In this document: positions 21,687-33,429 of the stretch, in pieces
Numbering within the stretch: the stretch's first letter is position 1
Layout: each line of letters starts with the position of its first letter
From: Hedera helix
Taxonomy: Eukaryota; Streptophyta; Magnoliopsida; Apiales; Araliaceae
Reading direction: 5' to 3'
DNA: 64,000 nt
Assembly: GCA_947179155.2 (NCBI GenBank)
Contig: OX359282.1
Span: 16,756,510 to 16,820,509, forward strand
Position numbers and translations under genes: made by a program
The notes under the pieces: model-generated
Told to the model about the DNA's origin: nothing
The model's database searches: none
What the model saw: the letters and a program-made list of their open reading frames with translations, nothing else

Positions 21687-21691
21687 ACTAC
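21687..21691 (+). repeat. Target site duplication, right copy (ACTAC)
   Basis: Matches 18355-18359 exactly. Confidence 0.9.
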
Positions 21692-21903
21692 AATCATGTA
21701 ATAGAATATAAACCTATCCAATTTGAAAAGGATTTGACCTATGAAGAAGTTCCAATTCAGATAATTGATAGGAAATAACAAGTTTTGAAAAATAAGGTAA
21801 TACCTTATATAAAGGTAGTTTGGAGGAATCGCAATGCTGAGAAAATAACGTGGAAACTTGAGGAAAAGATGCAAAAAGATTATCCCCATCTCTTTGTGTA
21901 ACC
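21692..21903 (+). pseudogene. Element E pol C-terminal fragment, part b (chromodomain region)
   Basis: Continues the integrase end of part a: YKPIQFEKDLTYEEVPIQ, then after an in-frame stop a chromodomain-like tail ending WKLEEKMQKDYPHLFV. Order and wording match the C-terminal end of Tekay/Del-type chromoviruses and element C in this window. A polypurine stretch (AAGGGGGGATGA) and the LTR start follow. Confidence 0.8.
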
Positions 21904-21948
21904 TTGTGCCTATGATTCCGTGGAAGAAATCCTTATAAGGGGGGATGA

Positions 21949-22038
21949 TGTAATGACCGAGAAATTTGCTGCGTAATTTTTTTTTTTTTTTTTTTTTTGT
22001 GGAATAAAATTATGCAAACTTATTTTGAACACTTATGT

Positions 22039-22070
<32 letters not shown>

Positions 22071-22230
22071 TGTGTGTGTGTATACATGAGTTTAAATTAA
22101 GAACGTTACGTGATGATTGCAATTAATACGTTACGTTAATTCGTAACCAATGAATTAAATTAATTGATTTAATTAGGGAGCAAAATGTGACCTCGTGATT
22201 TAAATTATTTATGTACATGGGTTATAATTT
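21949..22230 (+). repeat. Start of the 3' LTR of element E
   Basis: TGTAATGACCGAGAAATTTG follows the polypurine tract, the usual position and start for a chromovirus LTR. It contains a T tract (about 21980-22000) and a GT microsatellite (about 22041-22082). The LTR surely runs further right, but its end cannot be located; the given end is only the part described. Confidence 0.6.
22041..22082 (+). repeat. GT microsatellite
   Basis: Near-perfect GT dinucleotide run with one TC interruption. Confidence 0.95.
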
Positions 22231-25200
22231 AATTAACCAATTCAAAGATTGAACTTGATTTGGGTATTTTATGATGATAATTAACTAATTAAAGTGATTA
22301 ATTAGAATTATGGGAGAAAGGTCCAATAATTAATTTGACCCAAGTTAGTAAATTAATGGGTTTGGGTATCATTTGATGTGTAAGCCTAAACTTGATGTGG
22401 GGCAGCCCAACCTTAGTGCTCCACTAATAACCAATGTTGAATTTAACTAAACCCAAAACCTTGACCCAACTTGATGTTAGAGCAACCCACTCCACTTGTT
22501 AATAAGTCTCATTAGTTTTGTACAAAGGAGGCCCAATCATTGACCCAAAGGTTAAAAGAATTTAGCATCCCAATTTACTTAAATTAATTAAGCATAGAAG
22601 TATTAGCTGGGACTTTCATTTTGGGACAAAATCAATAACAAGTCTTCATATGAACCTTCATCATTTGCTAGCAATTGAGCTAAGCTTTTTGACTGCCCAT
22701 GAGGTATGTTTCAGGCAGCTCTAAGAGAGCATTTGGCAGAGGTGTTGGCTGCTCTAGGTTACAACAATGGAGTCCTATTGAGGGCTGGTTATTAGGGCTT
22801 TAGGTTATGATTATTCTAGCTGAGATGAAGGAGTATACTCCTATATCACCACCCTCTTTATCTAAAGCGTCACCTGTTTTGTTAAGCAAGAAGAAAGCTA
22901 AAAGGAAAGTCTATTGAGGGGAAATAGAAGCTCCAACAGTAAGGAGGAACCTTCCAGCCATCACTAGTTCTAGATAACCCAGAGCAAGTACTTCATCTCA
23001 TAGTTATCGTAAGGTATATCAACTTCCTACTCTCCTACCTATAGATAAGTTGGAACTTAGTGCTTTGATTCTTGAATTATGATATTTGTGTTGTGGGAGT
23101 TGCTGTGAATTGGGGGTCATAAAGGACCCGATGATATAAGGTGGATGATATGGCTGGAGTTTATGTGTTATATGTGTTTATATGTATGAAATGTGTTATA
23201 TAGATCAATGCATGCATGTTAGGTGCTTGATAAAAGTTCTTAGTAAAAATGTTCTTCTAAATGTTGTTATTTAAAGAGTGATTTTCAAAACAAATGATTT
23301 ACTGAATATATTATGGGTGTTATGTGAATCCATGGAATTTATGCTTGTGCTCTTATGAGTGTAGTATTATTGTATTGAGGTATTGAGGATGATTTATGCC
23401 AATGAGGTATATGTGCATATATGTTTAACTAGGAGATTATGCATGTATGATAGATGTTAATGGAAGTCTTTTTTGCAACATATTTCAATGTTTTACCATG
23501 TAAGTACATGTTTTCCAAAACTAACAAATGGTCATATATGTGTTAAGACCCTAGCATGCCAAAATGACCTTTCAAAGCTCCATGGTAGTCATATATGCCT
23601 ATTAAGTGATTATCAATGAAACATGTTGCGCTGACAAGACCCAAGTGATGTGCTATGTGGTATGAAAAAAGGTTTTCAAAAACTTAAAATGTCAAGCATG
23701 CTTTGTAATGGAATTAAGTTAAGAAATGCATGCTAGAAGTCAAGGAATATGGAGTTCCATGAAATGTATAAATAATCTAAGGTTGCTTGTATGCTTTAGA
23801 ACATCAAAAGTTAGAAAATCTGCAAAAATTCTAGAATCTGGGCTGAGCGCAACTGCGCCCATATGTTCTGTCTGAACTTTTGTATTGGAGCGCACCTGCG
23901 GTCATTATGAGTACAGCTGCACCCAAACCTTCTATCAGATTTTTCATGTGGAGCGCACCTACGGAGCAGGGGAGCGTGCGGTGAACCTAGCGCAACTGTG
24001 CTTGACCTTTCTGTTTTCAGGTTATGAAAATTTTCATGTTTTGATATGTGGTTGTCATACATGCCTATATGTGATCTAGTTGAATTACATGATTGTTATA
24101 ACATGTAGATTGAGTCTAAGATAAAAGGAATGAATATAATGAACCTAAATTGGGTAGCGTTTAAAGTAAAACGACATGACTTGAGCTTAGATGCATGGAC
24201 CTATGCCATGAATGCCTAATCTACTTGATACGTGTTATGTGTAAGCATGTATGTGTAATGATGCTAGCTTTGTAAACGGATACATTTTAGTTAAAAGAAA
24301 AAAGCGATATGTTATGTGATTGGTAACCGAGATAGAAATGTGTAATAGTAAGGTTATATGATAGGTATGAATCGAACTAGTGCGTTAAAACTCTCACGTA
24401 TCTTAGATTAATGATGAAGATTGACGTTATGATCTAAAACTAATGAGTGAGCCGACATTTTTAACTATGTAAGCGTTAGACGAAACAAAGTGTTAACGTT
24501 AAGCGTAAACGACAACCGAGGCAAGTTTCCTTTACTTATGCACACTTTATTATTCCGTACAAATATTTTGATTTCAAATATCTATATGCCATGATCGCAC
24601 TCACGTGCATTTCAAAAGTATTTTAATTATTGAACCGACTTTACGTTTTAAAGTCCTTATACATGACTGTTATGAAATACGGGTCTAAGCCATTATTTAG
24701 CAAGATCAATTAATGCCATGATAAATGGAATTCTATGATTTTTAATGCTAAATCAAACCATATTGTACTGGTGCGGTATCTTTTAAAACTGAAATGAACA
24801 ACCCTCATAGTAGGGGCTTAAAACTATAATTTTGGATATAATTCATATATGGCGTGGTTGCGTCGCTAAATATTTTATATTGTGCATAATATATTCGTAC
24901 GATGGGTTGATCCCCAAAATACACATCTTTGGTTATTATCAATTGCTATATAAATTATTAATAGTCTTAATGATATTGGTCTTATGACTATTGGTTATTG
25001 TCATCCTTTTCATAATGTCAATAATCGTAACGAAGTTCAAGGTCACTTGACGATCAGCATGCTAATTCTTAAGTCTTGAATTATAAAGTAAATGCCTATA
25101 CATCTTTTATCCTCAATTGAGGTTCAGTTGTCAAGATCATCATAGACGATATCATTATTCCTAATTAAAATGCTTTAAACCCTTTTATATACTAGTTGAA

Positions 25201-25344
25201 CCAATTGCTACTCACATTTGCTTAAAACTAAACTTTCAGCTAAGCTTGAGTTCTCGGAAGGTTCTAAGAAGGACGAGGGTAAAAGGAAAGCCAAGAAGTA
25301 GCTGTTTTATTGTTTCGTTTAATTTAAATTATGTTGTTAACGAT
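22231..25344. other. LTR-derived and degenerate sequence, no gene seen
   Basis: Probably mostly LTR of element E. A short block at about 22700-23040 resembles decayed coding sequence (lysine-rich peptide SKKKAKRKVY on the plus strand) but matches nothing I recognise. At 23840-24000 there is a CpG-rich cluster with repeated GCGCAACTGCGC/GCGCACCTGCGG cores. The rest is AT-rich with no readable domain. Confidence 0.4.
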
Positions 25345-26190
25345 TAGTTGGCTAAGTTGTACATCAAGAAAGTTGTTTCAAGGTATGGAGTGCCGGTATC
25401 GATTGTGTCAGATCGGGATTCGTGCTTCATGTTAAATTTTTGGAGGAGTTTTCAAGAAAGAATGGGAACACATCTGAGGTTGAGTACATCGTATCATTCT
25501 CAGACCGACAGACAAAGCGAAAGGACTATTCAAACATTAGAATGTATGTTAAGAGCCTATATTATGAATTTCAAAGGAAATTAGGATGACCAACCTTTAG
25601 TAGAGTTTGCGTAGAATAATAGTTATCATGCGAGTATTGACATGCCGCCATATGAAGCCTTGTGTGGGAGAATGTGCAGAACGCCATTATGTTAGGATGA
25701 GATAGACGAACGTCAACTTTTAGGACCATAATTAATTCAGCAAACGACAGAAATTGTCAAGGTGATAAGAGCTAAATTAGTAGCAGCCCAAGATCGACAA
25801 AAAAAATATACAGACCTCCATAGGCAACGTAGAGATTTTGAAGTAAGAAGTTATGTGTTTTTAAAAGTATCTCCCTGGAAAGAAAAAATAAGATTTGGAT
25901 AGAAGAGAAAGCTAAGCCCTAGGTTCATAGGACATTTGAAATTTTGAAGAAGATAGGTGAAGTAGCGTACAAGCCAGACTATAAGAATGTGATAGCCTAT
26001 GAACCTATATAAGTGGAGAAAGGCTTAACCTGTGATGAAGTTCCTGTTCAGATAATCGGTAGGAAGGAACATACTTTGAGAAATAAAGTTATATCTTCTA
26101 TTAAGGTAGTATGGAGAAACCACAACACAGAGAAAGCTACGTGGAAGCTGGAAGAAAAGATGCAGAAAAATTATCCCCATCTTTTTTAGT
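25345..26190 (+). pseudogene. Element F pol remnant: integrase core to chromodomain
   Basis: The plus-strand frame opens inside the integrase core (AKLYIKKVVSRYGVPVSIVS, then SDRDSCF and SYHSQTDRQSERTIQTLE, which carry the second Asp and the Glu region). It continues through PYEALCGRMCRTPLC, AAQDRQKKYTDLHRQRRDFE and KVSPWKEKIRFG, then breaks into other frames in the chromodomain part. Several codons are stops where relatives have Trp or Gln. The 5' part of the element, including RT, is missing; the break lies just before 25345. Clearly related to the pol of element C but diverged. Confidence 0.85.
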
Positions 26191-26334
26191 AACCTTGTTT
26201 TAATGATTCCTGGGACAGAATTTTTATAATGGGGGATAATGTAATACCTGAGGATATTCGAGGCATTATAAAAAAAAAAATCATTAATAAGACAAATTTT
26301 TATTCAGAAGATATTGTGTATGAGATGTGATTAA

Positions 26335-26338
<4 letters not shown>

Positions 26339-26374
<36 letters not shown>
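26339..26374 (+). repeat. AT microsatellite, left edge of T cluster
   Basis: Perfect AT run. Confidence 0.95.
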
Positions 26375-26376
<2 letters not shown>

Positions 26377-26435
26377 TGAGTGGTGAAAGCCCGTACTTTT
26401 GGTTCTCTGTAACACCCCCTTCTGCTCTGATACCA

Positions 26436-28597
26436 TAAGGGCAGCGGCTAAAGATTTTATTGTAAAAATCTTTAACAGAAATAAAAAGAAATAAATAAGA
26501 AGATGACCGGTGTAATCAAATGATTCTTCTTTCTTTTATTATATACATTGGTGGAAGGTTTACAAGATAAATGGAAGACATAAGTATGGAAGACTTCTGC
26601 TTCATCTAACTAGAAGAAGGAAGCAACAAGCTTCTTCTTCGTTTACTAGAGAGAGAAGGTAGAGAGAAGGCAGAGCGAACCTCAGTGAGGCTGTTCTGCT
26701 AGAACAAAACCTATCGAACTCTAACACTTGAGTTCGTTTAAATAGAAAACTGAAAAGTAAATTACTATTGAATCACGCAGGATTCACTATTACATTTACT
26801 GAAGTAAAAGTACAAAGTAAAAGTAATTTACTAAAGTAAAAGCTAAAGTAAAAGCAATTTACTAAAGTAAAAGTAAAAGTAAGAAACATTTTACATTTAC
26901 TAAAGTGAAAGTAAAAGCAAAAGTAAAAGTTAAAAGTAGATTCCTTTAACTTTACTTTATGCTGATTGACTGGGGGACAACATCTGCTTTTGCTTTATGC
27001 TGTCTGGTGACTTTGTCAGATGCATGCGCATCTGATGATGACTGTGGGGCCTGTGGGGCCAGCGTCGTCTGACTGGAGGTCCGACTCCTTCTGTCCTTCT
27101 AATCCGGCTCCTTCGGTGCCGGAGGGTTCTGTTGATCTTCTTCTCAGATAGATCACCATCTCCCCATACTATCCCAGAGCGGAATTTCTATCACCCTTCC
27201 ACCCCAAAAAAGAAGTATAATTTATAAGAAGAGGAAGAAAATTTTTCACCGAAAAACTGGTCATCAACAGAAAAATTTCAGTAATTCTGAAAAGAATTTA
27301 TAAAATAAAATCAGACTGTGTCTGATACAAGGGATCACACGGTTGACGCCTGAGCTAAACGATGGACTCGATCTAATCAGTAAACTAGTTTTAGCTGTTT
27401 ACTGCCAGAACTGTAATGAACTTGACTCAAATCAAAACTTGTTCAACTAAGACCCATCAACCCTACGACTCAATCGCTAGACGATACAGACCTTTTGAAG
27501 ACTGGTGATAACCCATACTGATTTTTTGGACACATACCCTAATCTGATTCAGACCCATGGTTAAACGCCTTAGCCTAAACTGCTCCACTCTGAGACTTAC
27601 AACGGCTCTACTGGCTACGACCAGGGTGACACTATCAACTTGGGCGGACCAAAAATGAACTTCAGTGGTACTAACACCAAAAGACATCAGGTGACCGTCG
27701 TGACGCCAAAGAATCGCGACACGGGGTTGAAAAGACGGAGAACAGGTAAAGACCTTAACAAGAACAAATACTGTTCCGACCGATCACAGATCTAACTATA
27801 TGTACTGTTTTTGACCGGGAACCACCAATAGCACCAAGAACCAACCGGTGGCTCTGATACCATAAGGGCAGCGGCTAAAGATTTTATTGTAAAAATCTTT
27901 AACAAAAATAAAAAGAAATAAATAAGAAGATGACCGGTGTAATCAAATGATTCTTCTTTCTTTTATTATATACATTGGTGGAAGGTTTACAAGATAAATG
28001 GAAGACATAAGTATGGAAGACTTCTGCTTCATCTAACTAGAAGAAGGAAGCAACAAGCTTCTTCTTCGTTTACTAGAGAGAGAAGGTAGAGAGAAGGCAG
28101 AGCGAACCTCAGTGAGGCTGTTCTGCTAGAACAAAACCTATCGAACTCTAACACTTGAGTTCGTTTAAATAGAAAACTGAAAAGTAAATTACTATTGAAT
28201 CACGCAGGATTCACTATTACATTTACTGAAGTAAAAGTACAAAGTAAAAGTAATTTACTAAAGTAAAAGCTAAAGTAAAAGCAATTTACTAAAGTAAAAG
28301 TAAAAGTAAGAAACATTTTACATTTACTAAAGTGAAAGTAAAAGCAAAAGTAAAAGTTAAAAGTAGATTCCTTTAACTTTACTTTATGCTGATTGACTGG
28401 GGGACAGCATCTGCTTTTGCTTTATGCTGTCTGGTGACTTTGTCAGATGCATGCGCATCTGATGATGACTGTGGGGCCTGTGGGGCCAGCGTCGTCTGAC
28501 TGGAGGTCCGACTCCTTCTGTCCTTCTGATCCGGCTCCTTCAGTGCCGGAGGGTTCTGTTGATCTTCTTCTCAGATAGATCACCATCTCCCCATACT
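26436..28597 (-). mobile_element. Small non-autonomous LTR element T1, minus strand
   Basis: Two minus-oriented LTRs flank about 670 bp of internal sequence: 26436-27193 (758 bp, complete) and 27863-28597 (truncated by about 30 bp at its start). The primer site TGGTATCAGAGC lies at 27862-27851 on the minus strand and the polypurine tract (GGGGTGGAAGGG) at about 27205-27194. There is no RT, gag or integrase, so movement would need enzymes of another element. The size is at the upper end of TRIM-type elements. The LTR has a dense array of AAAGTAAAAG/TTTACTAAAG words in U3. Confidence 0.75.
27463..27687 (-). other. 74-codon frame in T1 internal region (copy 1 of 3)
   Basis: Starts ATG-TCT (MSFGVSTTEVHF...) and ends with TAG. 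The same 74 residues occur without change at 29774-29998 and 30369-30593. No family recognised. It follows the primer site by about 165 bp, the position expected for gag. Identity may simply reflect recent duplication. Confidence 0.4.
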
Positions 28598-29333
28598 ACT
28601 AAAGTAAAAGCTAAAGTAAAAGCAATTTACTAAAGTAAAAGTAAAAGTAAGAAACATTTTACATTTACTAAAGTGAAAGTAAAAGCAAAAGTAAAAGTTA
28701 AAAGTAGATTCCTTTAACTTTACTTTATGCTGATTGACTGGGGGACAGCATCTGCTTTTGCTTTATGCTGTCTGGTGACTTTGTCAGATGCATGCGCATC
28801 TGATGATGACTGTGGGGCCTGTGGGGCCAGCGTCGTCTGACTGGAGGTCCGACTCCTTCTGTCCTTCTGATCCGGCTCCTTCGGTGCCGGAGGGTTCTGT
28901 TGATCTTCTTCTCAGATAGATCACCATCTCCCCATACTCCTTCGGTGCCGGAGGGTTCTGTTGATCTTCTTCTCAGATAGATCACCATCTCCCCATACTA
29001 CTGTGGGGCCAGCGTCGTCTGACTGGAGGTCCGACTCCTTCTGTCCTTCTGATCCGGCTCCTTCTTTACATTTACTAAAGTGAAAGTAAAAGCAAAAGTA
29101 AAAGTTAAAAGTAGATTCCTTTAACTTTACTTTATGCTGATTGACTGGGGGACAGCATCTGCTTTTGCTTTATGCTGTCTGGTGACTTTGTCAGATGCAT
29201 GCGCATCTGATGATGACTGTGGGGCCTGTGGGGCCAGCGTCGTCTGACTGGAGGTCCGACTCCTTCTGTCCTTCTGATCCGGCTCCTTCGGTGCCGGAGG
29301 GTTCTGTTGATCTTCTTCTCAGATAGATCACCA
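28598..29333 (-). repeat. Head-to-tail truncated LTR pieces of element T
   Basis: At least four pieces of the T LTR follow each other in minus orientation: 28598-28935, 28936-28998, 28999-29063 and 29064-29333. Three junctions fall right after the same word CCCCATACT. A series of nested partial copies is unusual and could be recombination or misassembly. Confidence 0.8.
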
Positions 29334-29773
29334 AGCAGAACAGCCTCACTGAGGTTCGCTCTGCCTTCTCTCTACCTTCTCTCTCTAGTAAACGAAGAAG
29401 AAGCTTGTTGCTTCCTTCTTCTAGTTAGATGAAGCAGAAGTCTTCCATACTTATGTCTTCCATTTATCTTGTAAACCTTCCACCAATGTATATAATAAAA
29501 GAAAGAAGAATCATTTGATTACACCGGTCATCTTCTTATTTATTTCTTTTTATTTCTGTTAAAGATTTTTACAATAAAATCTTTAGCCGCTGCCCTTATG
29601 GTATCAGAGCCACCGGTTGGTTCTTGGTGCTATTGGTGGTTCCCGGTCAAAAACAGTACATATAGTTAGATCTGTGATCGGTCGGAACAGTATTTGTTCT
29701 TGTTAAGGTCTTTACCTGTTCTCCGTCTTTTCAACCCCGTGTCGCGATTCTTTGGCGTCACGACGATCACCTG

Positions 29774-29998
29774 ATGTCTTTTGGTGTTAGTACCACTGAA
29801 GTTCATTTTTGGTCCGCCCAAGTTGATAGTGTCACCCTGGTCGTAGCCAGTAGAGCCGTTGTAAGTCTCAGAGTGGAGCAGTTTAGGCTAAGGCGTTTAA
29901 CCATGGGTCTGAATCAGATTAGGGTATGTGTCCAAAAAATCAGTATGGGTTATCACCAGTCTTCAAAAGGTCTGTATCGTCTAGCGATTGAGTCGTAG
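29774..29998 (+). other. 74-codon frame in T2 internal region (copy 2 of 3)
   Basis: Same protein as at 27463-27687, no substitution; no family recognised. Confidence 0.4.
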
Positions 29999-30368
29999 GG
30001 TTGATGGGTCTTAGTTGAACAAGTTTTGATTTGAGTCAAGTTCATTACAGTTCTGGCAGTAAACAGCTAAAACTAGTTTACTGATTAGATCGAGTCCATC
30101 GTTTAGCTCAGGCGTCAACCGTGTGATCCCTTGTATCAGACACAGTCTGATTTTATTTTATAAATTCTTTTCAGAATTACTGAAATTTTTCTGTTAATGA
30201 CCAGTTTTTCGGTGAAAAATTTTCTTCCTTTTCTTATAAATTATACTTCTTTTTGGGGGTGGAAGGGTGATCGAAATTCAGCTCTGGGATAGTATGGGGA
30301 GATGGTGATCTATCGGAGAAGAAGATCAACCTCGTGTCGCGATTCTTTGGCGTCACGACGGTCACCTA

Positions 30369-30593
30369 ATGTCTTTTGGTGTTAGTACCACTGAAGTTCA
30401 TTTTTGGTCCGCCCAAGTTGATAGTGTCACCCTGGTCGTAGCCAGTAGAGCCGTTGTAAGTCTCAGAGTGGAGCAGTTTAGGCTAAGGCGTTTAACCATG
30501 GGTCTGAATCAGATTAGGGTATGTGTCCAAAAAATCAGTATGGGTTATCACCAGTCTTCAAAAGGTCTGTATCGTCTAGCGATTGAGTCGTAG
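30369..30593 (+). other. 74-codon frame in T2 second internal copy (copy 3 of 3)
   Basis: Same protein as the other two copies. Confidence 0.4.
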
Positions 30594-31623
30594 GGTTGAT
30601 GGGTCTTAGTTGAACAAGTTTTGATTTGAGTCAAGTTCATTACAGTTCTGGCAGTAAACAGCTAAAACTAGTTTACTGATTAGATCAAGTGCATCGTTTA
30701 GCTCAGGCGTCAACCGTGTGATCCCTTGTATCAGACACAGTCTGATTTTATTTTATAAATTCTTTTCAGAATTACTGAAATTTTTCTGTTGATGACCAGT
30801 TTTTCGGTGAAAAATTTTCTTCCTCTTCTTATAAATTATACTTCTTTTTGGGGGTGGAAGGGTGATAGAAATTCCGCTCTGGGATAGTATGGGGAGATGG
30901 TGATCTATCTGAGAAGAAGATCAACAGAACCCTCCGGCACCGAAGGAGCCGGATCAGAAGGACAGAAGGAGTCGGACCTCCAGTCAGACGACGCTGGCCC
31001 CACAGGCCCCACAGTCATCATCAGATGCGCATGCATCTGACAAAGTCACCAAACAACATAAAGCAAAAGCAGATGCTGTCCCCCAGTCAATCAGCATAAA
31101 GTAAAGTTAAAGGAATCTACTTTTAACTTTTACTTTTGCTTTTACTTTCACTTTAGTAAATGTAAAATGTTTCTTACTTTTACTTTTACTTTAGTAAATT
31201 GCTTTTACTTTAGCTTTTACTTTAGTAAATTACTTTTACTTTGTACTTTTACTTCAGTAAATGTAATAGTGAATCCTGCGTGATTCAATAGTAATTTACT
31301 TTTCAGTTTTCTATTTAAACGAACTCAAGTGTTAGAGTTCGATAGGTTTTGTTCTAGCAGAACAGCCTCACTGAGGTTCGCTCTGCCTTCTCTCTACCTT
31401 CTCTCTCTAGTAAACGAAGAAGAAGCTTGTTGCTTCCTTCTTCTAGTTAGATGAAGCAGAAGTCTTCCATACTTATGTCTTCCATTTATCTTGTAAACCT
31501 TCCACCAATGTATATAATAAAAGAAAGAAGAATCATTTGATTACACCTGTCATCTTCTTATTTATTTTTTTTTATTTCTGTTAAAGATTTTTACAATAAA
31601 ATCTTTAGCCGCTGCCCTTATGG

Positions 31624-31793
31624 TGTTAGAGTTCATTAGGTTTTGTTCTAGGCTTTGTTCAGAACAGCCTCACTGAGGTTCGCTCTGCCTTCTCTCTACC
31701 TTCTCTCTAGTAAACGAAGAAGAAGCTTGTTGCTTCCTTCTTCTAGTAAGATGAATCAGAAGTCTTCCATACTTCTGTATTCCATTTATCTTG

Positions 31794-31794
<1 letters not shown>
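31624..31794 (+). repeat. Partial T LTR piece at the right edge of the cluster
   Basis: GTTAGAGTTC...ATTTATCTTGTAA repeats the central LTR segment found at about 31330-31500, with a small insertion (GCTTTGTT). It directly follows a four-base stub of the primer site. Confidence 0.8.

Positions 31795-31825
<31 letters not shown>
31795..31825 (+). repeat. AT microsatellite, right edge of T cluster
   Basis: Perfect AT run. Confidence 0.95.
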
Positions 31826-31828
<3 letters not shown>

Positions 31829-32659
31829 TAAAATGTTGATGAATAGTTATACAAGCTAATAACTTAATTAGTTTGGATTAACTAGATGATGGAAAAAAAA
31901 GTCATGAGGATTAATTAATTTATATTAATTAATCGAGAGTAAGTTAAAACTATTATTATGAATTAAGGATGAGCTTTGTGTGACAACGAGTTAATGATGA
32001 ATTAAAATTTGAGAATTTTGTAATTAATTCGTTTATTTAAATTAGTGGATTAATATACGTATTTTATTTTAATAATAAGTGAGGGACTTAGTTAAACCCA
32101 ATAATTGTGATATGTTACATGTATTAAATGTAATATATATGTAATGACCTAATACGTTATATTAAACCAAATGGATGTGTATTAAATGTAATATAGTTTG
32201 TGTAGCATGGCCCAATGATTATATAAAGGGTCCATGTAGGAAATTAATATTAGTAGCCCAATGTGTGTGTATTAATTACATTATATGTAATGTACATGCT
32301 ATGCTAGTGGCGTAAGCCTTATATAAATTATGTATACTTGTTTAACAATGTGATTGTTCACCCTTGCTAGAATTAAATATTTTCACCCTAGGCAAGGGGA
32401 GAAGGTTAACGAGTAGACATTTAGATGAAACTTCTTTTGTTATGAACTATAATAGGATAATCAATGTAAATATTTGATTAAGTAATGTGATGTAATAGTT
32501 AAGTTACGGTAACCTGGAATTTGTTCAAGTATGTTTAGTAGGAATATTGTAATGATAGATGTCATTTAGTGAAATGGGTAAAAATTATATGTGATGTTTA
32601 TGTTGTACCGTGGGCACTAAATTCGAGGGTAAAGGTACCCGAATTTGGAGGCATCACAA

Positions 32660-33429
32660 TTGTCCTCCCTACAAACATGTGAATAAATTACAGACTCAAA
32701 ACTAAAGAAAAAAAATATGAATTATTTGGTACCAATTCTGTAAATCTACCAATAACATGAAAATTATCGAATAGGAAAGATCGAATAGCCAAAATTTTCG
32801 CATATTCAACATTAAAATCATCACAAATTCTATCAACTATTGCACCCAAGATAGAGTCGTTAATGTCATGTATCCCAAATCCAATAGCTATAAAGTATTT
32901 TCTCCTTTTAGACGCATCACTATTGACTTTAATCGAACCCAAAAGAGGACTGCATTATTTCTTATTAGTAAGCTGATTGTGCTGTACAGAGGAAGGATTA
33001 TTGAGCAACGCCCTAGAATTATTATTCGTTAAAAAATAGCAGGCAATTAGAGACTCCCACGAGGAGATTAGGCATGACCTTTCCATGGATTATACCATTT
33101 ATATTATTCCAAATACACCACAAAATCACCCCTATAATGCACAGTTGCTGAGCATCAAGCTTTGATTTGAAGGAGAAGAACCAATCATAAAAGGAATCCT
33201 ATTTGATACTATTGTAACATAATCCTAAAGGAGATGCAAACCAATACACCACAATTGCTGGGCAGGAAATAAGAGCATGAAAAACTATTTCTTTCTCAAA
33301 TCCACATTTAGGACATTTAGAGTAAAATCCCATTTAACGCATACAAGGATTCCATCTAACTGGTAGAAAATTCTTGCTAACTCTTCGAAGAAACAACTTA
33401 ATTTTCGGAGGAAGATGTAAATGCCAAAT
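32660..33429 (-). pseudogene. LINE fragment, 3' part: zf-RVT end and RNase H-like domain
   Basis: Minus-strand translation shows IWHLHLPPKIKLFLRR, then a Cys-rich CPKC block (reverse-transcriptase zinc-binding domain), then GSIKVNSDASKRRKYFIAIG and NVEYAKILAIRSFL, the start and middle of the RNase H-like domain that ends plant L1-type LINE proteins. Frames are broken by several stops. The upstream half lies at 51220-52170; joining 51220 to 33429 restores a continuous frame (WKSL then IWHL), so element B inserted into this LINE. Confidence 0.8.

Larger units (their letters stand above)
29334..31620 (+). mobile_element. Element T2, plus strand, with duplicated internal region
   Basis: Partial 5' LTR (29334-29598), primer site 29599-29610, internal region 29611-30262, a 65-bp LTR-start remnant (about 30263-30328), a second internal copy (30329-30862) and a full 758-bp 3' LTR (30863-31620). 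It is the mirror image of T1: the orientation flips at 29333/29334. The duplicated internal region points to unequal recombination between an LTR start and internal sequence. Confidence 0.75.
26240..32658 (+). mobile_element. 3' LTR of element F, split by the T cluster
   Basis: TGTAATACCTGAGG at 26240 follows the polypurine tract ATGGGGGATAA; the LTR appears to end ...TTTGGAGGCATCACA at 32658. The natural LTR is only about 1 kb (26240 to about 26374 plus 31797-32658). An AT microsatellite occurs at both edges of the inserted block (26339-26374 and 31795-31825), so the cluster lies in or beside an AT tract of this LTR. Confidence 0.65.
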
